Assembly (NCBI GenBank): GCA_033722375.1
Contig: JAWVZB010000030.1
Coordinates: forward strand, 1 to 29,749
Reading direction: 5' to 3'
Source: JAWVZB01 sp033722375
Lineage (GTDB): Bacteria > Actinomycetota > Nitriliruptoria > Nitriliruptorales > Nitriliruptoraceae
Length of the DNA stretch: 29,749 nucleotides
Every line of letters begins with the position of its first letter. Positions within the stretch are counted from its first letter, which is position 1. Position numbers and translations under genes: made by a program. Shown here in pieces: positions 15,049-22,866 of the stretch. The notes under the pieces were generated by a model, which saw only the letters and a program-made list of their open reading frames with translations, did no database searches and was not told the origin of the DNA.

Positions 15049-15324
15049 ATGCCCACCGTCCGTATCCCCACTCCGCTGCGCAAGCACACCGACGGCGAGG
15101 CGCTCGTCGAGGTCCCGGCCTCGGACGTGCGGGGCGTCATCAAGGAGCTCGACGCCAAGCATCCCGGTCTCGGGGCGCGCATCCTCGACGACGAGGGTGA
15201 GCTGCGACGCTTCGTGAACGTGTTCGTCCGCGACGAGGACGTCCGTTTCCAGGACGGGCTCGAGACCGAGGTCGGCGAGTCTGACACCGTCTCGATCGTC
15301 CCCGCCGTCGCCGGCGGTGCCTGA
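15049..15324 (+). CDS. MoaD/ThiS-like sulfur carrier protein ending in Gly-Gly-Ala
   Basis: The protein has 91 aa with a ubiquitin-like beta-grasp fold: VRIPTPLRKHTDG at the start, GVIKELDAKHPGL, RRFVNVFVRDEDVR and DTVSIVPAVAGGA at the end. The C-terminus resembles CysO of mycobacteria (PAVAGG) but carries one extra Ala, so the di-Gly must be exposed by proteolysis before adenylation and thiocarboxylation. This matches the HcyS-Ala precursor of Wolinella methionine synthesis. The ribosome site GAGGAG overlaps the stop of the ThrC-family gene, so the pair is co-transcribed and coupled. No activating enzyme or Mec/HcyD-type protease is in the window. Confidence 0.9.
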   Translation: MPTVRIPTPLRKHTDGEALVEVPASDVRGVIKELDAKHPGLGARILDDEGELRRFVNVFVRDEDVRFQDGLETEVGESDTVSIVPAVAGGA

Positions 15325-15330
15325 CGCCGG

Positions 15331-16092
15331 TCAGCGCTCCACAGGGTCGTCGGCGCCGACGACCCCGGCGAGCCAGCGTCCGACCATGGACACGCCGACG
15401 GCCGTGAGGAACCGCTCGCGCCGTTTGAACTCCTCGACCAGCGCGGCTTCGTCCCGGCCGGCCTGGCGCATCATGCGCTTGAGCCGGTCCTTGGCCGCCC
15501 AGGTCTCGAGGGTCTCGGTGTTCAGCTCCGGATGGAACTGGACCCCGTAGGACCGCCCGTCGCCGGCTCGCCAGGCGGGGACCCCGTCCGAGCCGTGGAG
15601 CATCTCGACCGCTCCCTCCGGCAGCCGAGTGACCTGGTCCTCGTGTGACATGAAGACGCCGGCACCGGCCGGCCAGCCGGCGAAGACCTCGTCCTCCTCG
15701 GCGCCGAGCGTCGGGTGCAGCGCGAAGAACCCGACCTCGGGCACGTCTCGGCGCTGGACCTCGCCCCCGAGCGCCTCGGCGAGGAGCTGGCTGCCGAGAC
15801 AGATGCCGAAGACCGGCACGCCCACCTTCACGCTCGCCCGGAGCAGCTCGAGCTCGTCGTCGATCCAGTCGGGCCGGTCGTCGTCGGGGAGCCCCATCGA
15901 CCCGCCGAGGACCAGGACGCCCCGCGTGCGGTTGCTGACCCCGGGAAGGTCGTCGCCCGCCCCGAGGTTCGCGAGCCGGTACGGACGGTCGTGGGCACGA
16001 CCTTCGAGGACGGGCTCGAGGGCGGCGAGCGGGACGTCGGTCTCGTGCTGGATGACGACCAGCTCCCCGAAGTCGTAGGACTCGTCGCTCAT
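15331..16092 (-). CDS. Class I glutamine amidotransferase-like protein
   Basis: The protein has 253 aa. The catalytic triad is visible: nucleophile Cys98 in FGICLGSQLLA, then His187 and Glu189 in YGVQFHPEL. GVLVLGGSMGLPDD near residue 60 is the oxyanion-side glycine motif. It resembles stand-alone GMP synthase (GuaA N-domain)-like amidotransferases that supply ammonia or act as gamma-glutamyl hydrolases; the substrate is unknown. ATG 16092 is preceded by GGAGGT with a 5-nt spacer; the frame is open further upstream but overlaps the divergent promoter region. It converges on the sulfur carrier gene, 6 nt apart. Confidence 0.85.
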   Translation of the reverse strand: MSDESYDFGELVVIQHETDVPLAALEPVLEGRAHDRPYRLANLGAGDDLPGVSNRTRGVLVLGGSMGLPDDDRPDWIDDELELLRASVKVGVPVFGICLGSQLLAEALGGEVQRRDVPEVGFFALHPTLGAEEDEVFAGWPAGAGVFMSHEDQVTRLPEGAVEMLHGSDGVPAWRAGDGRSYGVQFHPELNTETLETWAAKDRLKRMMRQAGRDEAALVEEFKRRERFLTAVGVSMVGRWLAGVVGADDPVER

Positions 16093-16176
16093 TGCGGACC
16101 TCCGGCGGGCGCGGCGAGCGTAGTCGGAGGTCTCGGTAGGCTCCGAGCCGTCCCCGTCCCGACCTGGAGCCGCCCC

Positions 16177-16674
16177 GTGCGCTGGCGACGTCTCGTGCTC
16201 GTGCTCGCCGGAACTGCGCTGTCGCTCACGGCCTGCAGCGGTGACGACGGCGGCGAGCCGCCGGCGCCGGCGTCCCCGAGCCCGACGGAGAACCTCACCG
16301 CCAAGCCTGAGTTCGAGATCCCCGACGGGGCGCCGCCGGGCGAGCTCCAGACCCGGGTGCTCGTCGAGGCCGACGGCCCGGAGGTCCAGGCCGGAGACAC
16401 GGTCACCGTCCACTACGTCGGCAAGGCCTGGTCCACCGGCGAGCAGTTCGACGCGTCGTGGGATCGCGATCGTCCTCTGGTCTTCGAGTTCGGCGGGGGG
16501 CAGATGATCGAGGGCTGGGAGCGGGGCATGGCCGGGATGCGGGTCGGTGAGCGGCGCATGATCATCATCCCGCCGGACCTGGCGTACGGCGATCGTGGGG
16601 TGCCGGATGCGGGGATCGAGCCGGGGGAGACGCTGGTGTTCGTGGTCGACCTCCTCGACGTGAACGGCCCCTGA
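16177..16674 (+). CDS. FKBP-type peptidyl-prolyl cis-trans isomerase, lipoprotein
   Basis: The protein has 165 aa. A lipoprotein signal peptide ends in LSLTAC with the lipid-bearing Cys20. A Pro/Ser/Glu-rich linker runs to ~residue 60. The FKBP domain (~62-163) has VTVHYVGKAWSTGEQFDAS, PLVFEFGGGQMIEGWERG, MRVGERRMIIIPPDLAYG and ETLVFVVDLLDV, the usual active-site elements. It would catalyse proline isomerisation of exported proteins at the outer face of the membrane. GTG 16177 has GGAG 7 nt upstream. It is divergent from the amidotransferase gene, with 84 nt between starts. Confidence 0.9.
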   Translation: MRWRRLVLVLAGTALSLTACSGDDGGEPPAPASPSPTENLTAKPEFEIPDGAPPGELQTRVLVEADGPEVQAGDTVTVHYVGKAWSTGEQFDASWDRDRPLVFEFGGGQMIEGWERGMAGMRVGERRMIIIPPDLAYGDRGVPDAGIEPGETLVFVVDLLDVNGP

Positions 16675-16681
16675 CGGGCCG
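16665..16681 (+). terminator. Possible terminator hairpin at the end of the FKBP gene
   Basis: A perfect 6-bp inverted repeat CGGCCC-CTGAC-GGGCCG spans the stop codon of the FKBP gene. No T-run follows, so support is limited to the stem. Confidence 0.35.
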
Positions 16682-16753
16682 CAGGCGGGATCTGTCAACC
16701 GGTCGTGCCGCCCCCGGTGCGCCAGCCGTGCCACGTCCGTGGGAGCCGCGCGG

Positions 16754-16788
16754 TTGATACCCCCGGGGGGTATCAGTACCGTGGTGCC
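16754..16788 (+). promoter_or_regulatory. copA promoter with CsoR-like operator; probably leaderless
   Basis: GATACCCCCGGGGGGTATC (16756-16774) is a G/C-tract palindrome flanked by ATA/TAT, the pattern bound by CsoR-type copper-sensing repressors. It lies inside a promoter-like arrangement: TTGATA (-35, 16754-16759), a 17-bp spacer, TACCGT (-10, 16777-16782). The ATG of copA begins 7 nt after the -10, so the transcript probably starts at or next to the initiation codon. A bound repressor would cover the spacer. No csoR gene is in this window. Confidence 0.75.
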
Positions 16789-18972
16789 ATGAGCTCACAC
16801 ACCACCTCCACCGGTTCGCCGCAACTCCTCGACTTCGACGTCGAGGGGATGACCTGTGGCGCGTGCTCCGCGCGCGTGCAGAAGACCCTCGCCAAGCAGG
16901 ACGGCGTGCAGCGAGCCGAGGTCAACCTCGCCACCCACCGCGCCACCGTCGAGATCGACCCGGATGCGGTCGATGCGGAGACGCTGGCGGCAGCGATCGA
17001 CAACATCGGCTACGAGCTGCGCCCGCACGTCGACCTCAGCGAGCGCGAGGACCCCGAGGAGATCGCCCGCCGAGACTGGTGGCGCCGGGTCGTCGTCGCC
17101 TGGCCGCTCGGGCTCGCGGTCATGGCGCTGTCGATGGTGTTCACCGACGTCGGGATGTCGACCGGTGGTCGCTGGGCACAGTTCGCCCTGACGCTGCCGG
17201 TCCAGTTCGTCGTCGGCTGGCCGTTCCTGCGCGAAGCCGCGAAGCGAGCCAAGAGCCTCAGCGCGAACATGGACACCCTGATCGCGCTGGGGACGATGGC
17301 GGCGTTCACCTACTCCACCGTCGTGCTGCTCGTCGGGGAGGGCGAGCTGTACTTCGAGACCGCCGCGATGATCATCGCCTTCCTCGTCCTCGGTCGCTAC
17401 TTCGAGGCCCGAGCCAAGTCCCGGGCAGGGCGGGCGATCCGGGCCCTGCTCGAACTCGGCGCCAAGGACGCACGCGTCCTCCGTGACGGTGAAGAGGTCA
17501 CGATCCCCGTCGAACAACTGCGTGTCGGCGACCACATGCGGATCCGGCCGGGCGAGAAGATCCCCACCGACGGCGTCGTCGTCGACGGGGCATCGGCCGT
17601 GGACGAATCGATGCTGACCGGCGAGTCGGTCCCGGTCGAGAAGACCGAAGGCGCCACCGTCGCGGGCGCGACCATCAACACGAGCGGCGTGCTCACCGTC
17701 GAGGCCACCGCAGTCGGCTCCGAGACCGCGCTGGCCCAGATCGTCCAGCTCGTCGAGGAGGCCCAGGCGGGCAAGGCCGAGGTCGAACGGCTCGCCGACC
17801 GCATCGCCGCGGTGTTCGTCCCGATCGTCATGGCCATCGCCGCGGCCACCTTCCTCGGCTGGTGGCTGGTCGGCGGGGCGCCGGTCGACGGACTCGTCGC
17901 CGCGGTCGCCGTCCTGATCATCGCCTGCCCGTGCGCGCTGGGGCTCGCCACCCCCACCGCGATCATGGTCGGGACCGGGCGGGGCGCTGACCTCGGGATC
18001 CTCATCAAGGGGGTCGAGGCGCTCGAGCGCACCCGCGACATCACCACCGTCGTCTTCGACAAGACCGGCACGCTCACCCGCGGCAAGATGCGCGTCACGG
18101 GGATCGACACCGAGGACGAGGAACTGCTGCTCCGGCTCGTCGGAGCCGCCGAGGAAGGCTCGGAGCATCCGATCGGCCGGGCCATCGTCGAGGCTGCCGG
18201 CGACCGGGGCGTCGAGGTCCGGGCCGCTGACCACTTCGAAGGCGTCGCCGGGCACGGCGTCCGCGCCACCGTCGACGGTCGCTCCGTCGTGGTCGGCACG
18301 CGCAAGCTCGCCGCCGAGACCGGACTCATCGTTCCGGAGCGCTTCGAGCAGATCGTCGAGGGGGCCGCCGCCGAGGGAGAGACCCCCGTGCTGGCCGGTT
18401 GGGACGGGGAGGTGCGGGGCGTCATCCGCATCGCCGACACCACCAAGCCCGAGGCGCGCGACACCGTCGCGCGGCTCCACGACATGGGACTCGAGGTCGT
18501 GATGCTGACCGGCGACAACGCCCGGACCGCCGAGGCGATCGCCGCCCAGGTCGGCGTCGACCGCGTGCTCGCCGAGGTGCTGCCGGCCGACAAGCAGGAC
18601 GAGATCGCCCGGCTCCAGGCCGACGGCGAGGTCGTCGCGATGGTCGGCGACGGTGTCAACGACGCCCCCGCGCTGGTCCAGGCCGACCTCGGGATCGCGA
18701 TCGGCACCGGGACCGACGTCGCCGTGGAGTCGAGCGATCTCACGCTCATGCGAGACTCGCTCGACGGGGTCGTGACCGCCATCGAGCTCTCGCGCCGCAC
18801 CTACCGCACGATCCTCCAGAACCTCGGCTGGGCGTTCGGCTACAACGTGCTCGCCATCCCCGCCGCCGCAGCGGGCTTCATGAACCCGGTGATCGCGGGG
18901 GCGGCGATGGCGTTCTCGAGCGTCAGCGTCGTGACGAACTCACTGCGTCTGCGACGCTTCGGCAGCCGCTGA
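16789..18972 (+). CDS. copA: Copper-translocating P1B-type ATPase
   Basis: The protein has 727 aa. A single N-terminal heavy-metal-associated domain (GMTCGACSARV, Cys23 and Cys26) is followed by eight predicted transmembrane helices. The ion-path motif is CPCALGLATP (Cys380-Pro-Cys382), the phosphorylated Asp424 is in DKTGTLT, the P1B-specific His-Pro is in GSEHPIG and the hinge is GDGVNDAPA near 621. Late helices contain FGYNVLAIPAAA and MAFSSVSVVTNS, the Tyr-Asn and Met-Ser-Ser signatures of the Cu(I) subgroup. It exports cytosolic Cu(I). ATG 16789 is chosen over in-frame codons upstream because those would read through the operator. Confidence 0.96.
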   Translation: MSSHTTSTGSPQLLDFDVEGMTCGACSARVQKTLAKQDGVQRAEVNLATHRATVEIDPDAVDAETLAAAIDNIGYELRPHVDLSEREDPEEIARRDWWRRVVVAWPLGLAVMALSMVFTDVGMSTGGRWAQFALTLPVQFVVGWPFLREAAKRAKSLSANMDTLIALGTMAAFTYSTVVLLVGEGELYFETAAMIIAFLVLGRYFEARAKSRAGRAIRALLELGAKDARVLRDGEEVTIPVEQLRVGDHMRIRPGEKIPTDGVVVDGASAVDESMLTGESVPVEKTEGATVAGATINTSGVLTVEATAVGSETALAQIVQLVEEAQAGKAEVERLADRIAAVFVPIVMAIAAATFLGWWLVGGAPVDGLVAAVAVLIIACPCALGLATPTAIMVGTGRGADLGILIKGVEALERTRDITTVVFDKTGTLTRGKMRVTGIDTEDEELLLRLVGAAEEGSEHPIGRAIVEAAGDRGVEVRAADHFEGVAGHGVRATVDGRSVVVGTRKLAAETGLIVPERFEQIVEGAAAEGETPVLAGWDGEVRGVIRIADTTKPEARDTVARLHDMGLEVVMLTGDNARTAEAIAAQVGVDRVLAEVLPADKQDEIARLQADGEVVAMVGDGVNDAPALVQADLGIAIGTGTDVAVESSDLTLMRDSLDGVVTAIELSRRTYRTILQNLGWAFGYNVLAIPAAAAGFMNPVIAGAAMAFSSVSVVTNSLRLRRFGSR

Positions 18973-18979
18973 GCCGGCG

Positions 18980-19207
18980 TCAGGCGATCCCGGCGAGCGC
19001 GGGTTCGCGGGGCGCGTCCCCGACGACGCTCTCGGGGTGGTAGACCCGGTGGCCGGATCCGCTCCGCGTCTGGAGCATCACGCAGAGCGCCCCGCACCGG
19101 CAGCGGTAGTAGGTGACGACACCCTCCGAGGTCTTGTGCATCGACAGGACGGACTGGGGGTCGATCCGCACCTCGCGGTCAAGGACGGGGCAGTTGGCGG
19201 CGTGCAT
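18980..19207 (-). CDS. Small Cys-containing protein, possible zinc ribbon
   Basis: The protein has 75 aa and is not recognised as a named family. Visible elements are Cys6 (AANCPVL), a YYRCRCGALCV cluster (Cys36, Cys38, Cys42) and a few His, which could bind Zn or Cu. The start is ATG 19207 because AAGGAGA lies 6 nt upstream of it; two ATGs further upstream (19231, 19228) lack such a site. It converges on copA, with 7 nt between stops, and its promoter side faces the AT-rich region before the LysR gene, so it could be a LysR target. A copper link is only positional. Confidence 0.7.
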   Translation of the reverse strand: MHAANCPVLDREVRIDPQSVLSMHKTSEGVVTYYRCRCGALCVMLQTRSGSGHRVYHPESVVGDAPREPALAGIA

Positions 19208-19260
19208 GAGAGTCTCCTTCCGGTTCATCACCCCCCATGGTCTCGGGGAAGACCCTTCAC

Positions 19261-19310
19261 GTCTAGAGAATAGTTTTCCAGTTATACTTAAGTATTGCTA
19301 ATAGATCATC
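19261..19310 (+). promoter_or_regulatory. AT-rich divergent regulatory region with ATACTTAAGTAT palindrome
   Basis: This 50-nt stretch is strikingly AT-rich in an otherwise GC-rich window. It contains a perfect 12-bp palindrome ATACTTAAGTAT (19284-19295). It lies between the small Cys protein gene and the LysR regulator gene, the place expected for a LysR-type binding site and autoregulated divergent promoters. Confidence 0.6.
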
Positions 19311-19319
19311 GAGGCGCTG

Positions 19320-20201
19320 GTGCTGGATCTGCATCGTCTGCGGTCGCTGCGGGAGCTCTCGCTCCGCGGCACGATGACCGCTGCGGCGGCAGCGCTCAAC
19401 TACACCCCGTCGGCGATCTCGCAACAGCTCGCGGCACTCGAAGAGGAAGTCGGTACCCCGCTGCTGGAACCGCGCGGGCGGCGGGTCGCACTGACGCCAG
19501 CGGGGCGGGTCCTCGTCGAGGAATCCGAGGCGCTGTTCGCGGCGCTGGACCGGGCCACCACCGCGGTGGCCACCGCCGCCGGCCAGATCGTCGGCCCGGT
19601 CCATGTCGGCGCGTTCCAGAGCGCCGGGGCGCGCATCGTGCCACCGGCACTGGCCTGCCTCAACGAGGAGCATCCCGACCTCGAGGTGCACTTCGTCCAG
19701 TGGGAGGAGCAGGGGCTGCGGGAGCTCCGCCTCGGCCACCTCGACATCTGGCTCGACCAGGAGTACGAGGCGCTCCCCATGCGCCGCTACGAGGGCCTCG
19801 ATGCCCGGGTGCTGCTCGTCGAGCCGCTCTACCTCGCCGTCCCCTCGGGCGCGGACGCGGGGCCCGATCTCGCCGCCTATCGTGACACCCGCTGGATCGC
19901 CGAACCGCAAACCTCCGAGTTCGGGCGCCTCATCCCGGTGCTCACCGGCCGCGCCGGGTTCGAGCCCGACGTCCGCTTCCACACCGACGACATCGAGGTC
20001 ACCCTCCAGCTCGTGGCGGCGGGGCTGGGAGTCTCGATCCTGCCCCGGCTGGCCACCTACCGGGTTCCCGGCGGCGTGGAGCTGCACCAGATCGAGGGGA
20101 CGGCCCGGCGGGTGAAGGCACTGACCCAGCCGGAGGTCACCGAGCGCCCCGCCGTCCAGCTGGTGCTGGACCACCTCGAGCGTGCCGGCTCAGCCACCTG
20201 A
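19320..20201 (+). CDS. LysR family transcriptional regulator
   Basis: The protein has 293 aa. The N-terminal winged helix-turn-helix (residues ~1-60) has LRSLRELSLRGTMTAAAAAL, NYTPSAISQQLAALEEEVG and LLEPRGRRVALTPAGR, the LysR pattern. The rest is the periplasmic-binding-like effector domain (VHVGAFQSAGARIVPPAL, LGHLDIWLDQEYE, LVAAGLGVSILP). The inducer is unknown. The start is GTG 19320, just downstream of the AT-rich palindromic region. Its 3' end overlaps the convergent alcohol dehydrogenase gene by 12 nt. Likely targets are itself and the divergent small gene. Confidence 0.92.
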   Translation: MLDLHRLRSLRELSLRGTMTAAAAALNYTPSAISQQLAALEEEVGTPLLEPRGRRVALTPAGRVLVEESEALFAALDRATTAVATAAGQIVGPVHVGAFQSAGARIVPPALACLNEEHPDLEVHFVQWEEQGLRELRLGHLDIWLDQEYEALPMRRYEGLDARVLLVEPLYLAVPSGADAGPDLAAYRDTRWIAEPQTSEFGRLIPVLTGRAGFEPDVRFHTDDIEVTLQLVAAGLGVSILPRLATYRVPGGVELHQIEGTARRVKALTQPEVTERPAVQLVLDHLERAGSAT

Positions 20202-21293
20202 CCCGAGGTCGCCGAAGCGGACCAGGGTGCGGACGCCCTCGCCGGCCGCCATGCGGTCGAGCGCCCCGTCCACCTCGTCCAACGTGACCTGATCGGTCAC
20301 GAGCGCATCGAGGTCGAGCTGCCCGGCGGCCGCGAGGTCCAGGATCCGCGGGAAGTCGAGGTCGGGATCGGCGTCGCCGTAGACGCAGCCGATGATGGTC
20401 CTCGCGAGGAAGAACAGCTCCATCGCGTTGAACTCGACCACGTCGTCGCGGCTGCCGACGCCGACGATCACGGTGGTGCCGCCCCGCCGGGTCGCTTCGT
20501 AGGACTGGCGGATGGTCTCGGATCTGCCGAGCACCTCGAAGACGTGGTCGGCGCCGTACCCCGAGGTCGCTTCCTTGATCGCGTCCACCGTGTCGAGCTG
20601 GTCCGCACGGACCAGATGGGTCGCCCCGAACCGTTCCGCCAGCTCGAGCTTCGACGGCTGGAGGTCGACGGCCACGATCGGTTCCGCACCGGCCAGTCGC
20701 GCTCCCTGCACGACCGACAGGCCGACACCGCCGCAGCCGATGACCGCCACGGACTCGCCCTCGGCGACGGCGGCGGTGTGGGTGACCGCCCCCACCCCGG
20801 TGGTGACCGCACACCCCACCAGCGCGGCCGTCTCGAGCGGGACGCCGGGATCGATCGGTACGACCGCCCGGTCGAGCACGAGCGTCTCCTCGGCGAACGC
20901 ACCCGCGCCGAGGAAGGGTTTGACCTCTTGCCCGTCGACGGTGCCGTACGGACGCTCGAAGACGTCCTTGGTCGCGTTGGCGCAGAGGTGGGGTTCCTCG
21001 CGGTTGCAGAAGAAGCAGTCGCGGCAGGGTTGGTTCCAGGCGAGGATGACGTGGTCGCCCGGGGCGACCTTGCTGACCTCGGACCCCACCGCCTCGACGA
21101 CGCCCGCCCCCTCGTGTCCGAGGATCAGCGGTGCCTTCCAGCCCATCTTGCCGGCGCGTGCGGACAGGTCCGAGTGGCACACGCCCGCGGCCGCCAGCCG
21201 GACGCGGACCTGGTCGGGCGCGGGCTCGGCGAGCTCGAGATCGACGAGCTCGAGCGGTGCGCCGGCGGCACGCATCAGGGCCGCGGTCGTCAT
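20190..21293 (-). CDS. Zinc-dependent alcohol dehydrogenase (MDR family)
   Basis: The protein has 367 aa. Catalytic-zinc ligands are Cys39 (AAGVCHSD) and His60 (GHEGAG). The structural-zinc lobe has CRDCFFCNREEPHLC (about residues 93-107). The Rossmann motif is GCGGVGLSVVQG, with an Asp (VAVDLQ) at the end of the second strand, pointing to NAD. It is closest to class III-type dehydrogenases and S-(hydroxymethyl)mycothiol or NDMA-dependent alcohol dehydrogenases; I cannot separate these by eye. ATG 21293 overlaps the stop of the RimK-like gene (ATGA), so the two are coupled and this gene is last in its operon. Confidence 0.9.
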   Translation of the reverse strand: MTTAALMRAAGAPLELVDLELAEPAPDQVRVRLAAAGVCHSDLSARAGKMGWKAPLILGHEGAGVVEAVGSEVSKVAPGDHVILAWNQPCRDCFFCNREEPHLCANATKDVFERPYGTVDGQEVKPFLGAGAFAEETLVLDRAVVPIDPGVPLETAALVGCAVTTGVGAVTHTAAVAEGESVAVIGCGGVGLSVVQGARLAGAEPIVAVDLQPSKLELAERFGATHLVRADQLDTVDAIKEATSGYGADHVFEVLGRSETIRQSYEATRRGGTTVIVGVGSRDDVVEFNAMELFFLARTIIGCVYGDADPDLDFPRILDLAAAGQLDLDALVTDQVTLDEVDGALDRMAAGEGVRTLVRFGDLGSGG

Positions 21294-22195
21294 CCGCGTC
21301 CCTTGCTCCGCTGGCGCCCCGACGTGGCGTTCTTGGCGATGAAGTCGATGATCTTGCCGGCCACGTCGACCTCGGTGGCCTTCTCGATCCCCTCGAGCCC
21401 GGGCGACGAGTTCACCTCGAGCACCACGGGGCCGTGGTTGGACCGCATCAGGTCCACCCCGGCGACGTTCAGACCCAGGATCTTGGCGGCCCGCTTGGCG
21501 GTGGCACGCTCCTCGGGGGTGAGCTTGATCCTCTTGGTGGACCCGCCCCGGTGGACGTTGGAGCGGAACTCGCCCGGCGCGGCGGTGCGCTCCATGGCGG
21601 CCACCACGCGGTTGCCGACGACGAACGCGCGGATGTCGGAGCCGCCGGCCTCCTTGATGAACTCCTGCGCCAGGATGTTGGCGTCGAGTTGGCGGAACGC
21701 CCCGATCACCGACTCGGCGGCCTTCTTCGTCTCCGCGAGCACCACCCCCATGCCCTGGGTGCCCTCGAGCAGCTTCACCACCAGCGGCGCCCCGCCCACG
21801 AGGTCGATCACACCGTCGATGTCCTTGGTCGAGTGTGCGAAGCTCGTCACCGGCAGCCCCACCCCCTCGACGGCGAGGAGCTGGAGCGCCCGGAGCTTGT
21901 CGCGGGCGCGGGTGATGGCTTGGGACTCGTTGGCGGAGTACACGCCCATGACCTCGAACTGCCGCACGACGGCGGTGCCGTAGAAGGTGTGCGAGGCTCC
22001 GATACGCGGGATGACCGCGTCGATGTCGCGGAGCTCGTCGCCCGCGTAGCGGATGGCAGGCCGGTGTGAGGTGATGTCCATGACGCACCGGAGGAAGTCG
22101 ATGACACGGACCTCGTGGTCCCGCTCCTCGGCCGCCTCCTTGAGCCGGCGGGTGGAGTAGAGCGAAGCGTTGCGGGAGAGGATGGCGAGCTTCAC
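21290..22195 (-). CDS. rimK: RimK-like ATP-grasp ligase
   Basis: The protein has 301 aa, the usual RimK length. The N-terminal part is MKLAILSRNASLYSTRRL and RIGASHTFYG. The ATP-grasp core includes PLVVKLLEGTQGMGVVLAE, QEFIKEAGGSDIRAFVVG, EFRSNVHRGG and the metal-binding VLEVNSSPGLEGIE. RimK adds Glu residues to the C-terminus of ribosomal protein S6; related enzymes ligate amino acids to other acceptors, and the acceptor here is not shown by the sequence. It overlaps the downstream alcohol dehydrogenase gene by 4 nt and follows a TetR gene by 56 nt in the same direction. Confidence 0.9.
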   Translation of the reverse strand: MKLAILSRNASLYSTRRLKEAAEERDHEVRVIDFLRCVMDITSHRPAIRYAGDELRDIDAVIPRIGASHTFYGTAVVRQFEVMGVYSANESQAITRARDKLRALQLLAVEGVGLPVTSFAHSTKDIDGVIDLVGGAPLVVKLLEGTQGMGVVLAETKKAAESVIGAFRQLDANILAQEFIKEAGGSDIRAFVVGNRVVAAMERTAAPGEFRSNVHRGGSTKRIKLTPEERATAKRAAKILGLNVAGVDLMRSNHGPVVLEVNSSPGLEGIEKATEVDVAGKIIDFIAKNATSGRQRSKGRG

Positions 22196-22251
22196 GGGTG
22201 CCTCCGAGTGGTCCGTGGGCGCGGCAACCTACCTGGTCGGTCGGGATGGGA

Positions 22252-22866
22252 TCAGGCGAAGAGCCCCGCGTGTGCGAACGTGGCGAGGGTGTCGAGGGCC
22301 TGGTTGCGTCGTTCGTCGTCTCCGCGCAGCTCGGGGGAGAGGAACGAGAACCGCTCGACCATCGCGATGATCGCCATCGCGGCCGCCGCGGCGGCGACCT
22401 CGCAGCCGGCCTCCTCGATCGCCTCAGCGAGCCGCTGCTGGAGCCCGTCGAACACCTCCACGTTCGGCCGGTTCGCGGAGCCGTTCGGTCCCGAGACGAG
22501 GTTCGCACGGACCACCGCCCCGTACTGGTCGGAGAAGTCGGCGAAGGCGTCGATCCACCTGCGGAACTCGGCCCGTCCGTCGTCCCCCTCCACGATCGGG
22601 GGCAGTGCATCGGTGAGCTCGTCGAGCGCGGTGTCGGCATCCTCCCGCAGCGCTTCGAGCATCCCTTCCTTGCTCTCGAAGTAGAGGTAGAAGGTCCCGT
22701 GTGACGTCCCGGCCCGCCGTACCACGTCATCGACGCGGGTCGCGTGGTAGCCGCGCTCGTTCATGGCGTCGCGTCCGGCGTCGAGCAGGCGACGGCGGGT
22801 CGCCTGCCCCTGGGCGCCGGGGGCACGCGTGGAGGGCTCCGCGTGGGGATCGCGTGGCTCGGTCAC
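22252..22866 (-). CDS. TetR family transcriptional regulator
   Basis: The protein has 204 aa. The DNA-binding domain (residues ~20-70) has RRRLLDAGRDAMNERGYHATRVDDVVRRAGTSHGTFYLYFESKEGML in outline: RLLDAG, GYHATRVDDVVRRAG and GTFYLYFESKEG. The C-terminal ligand domain is helical and Ala-rich. The ligand is unknown. GTG 22866 is the start, with no clear ribosome site. It lies upstream of rimK and the alcohol dehydrogenase on the same strand (56 nt gap), which it may control, and 96 nt downstream of the penicillin-binding protein gene. Confidence 0.9.
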   Translation of the reverse strand: MTEPRDPHAEPSTRAPGAQGQATRRRLLDAGRDAMNERGYHATRVDDVVRRAGTSHGTFYLYFESKEGMLEALREDADTALDELTDALPPIVEGDDGRAEFRRWIDAFADFSDQYGAVVRANLVSGPNGSANRPNVEVFDGLQQRLAEAIEEAGCEVAAAAAAMAIIAMVERFSFLSPELRGDDERRNQALDTLATFAHAGLFA

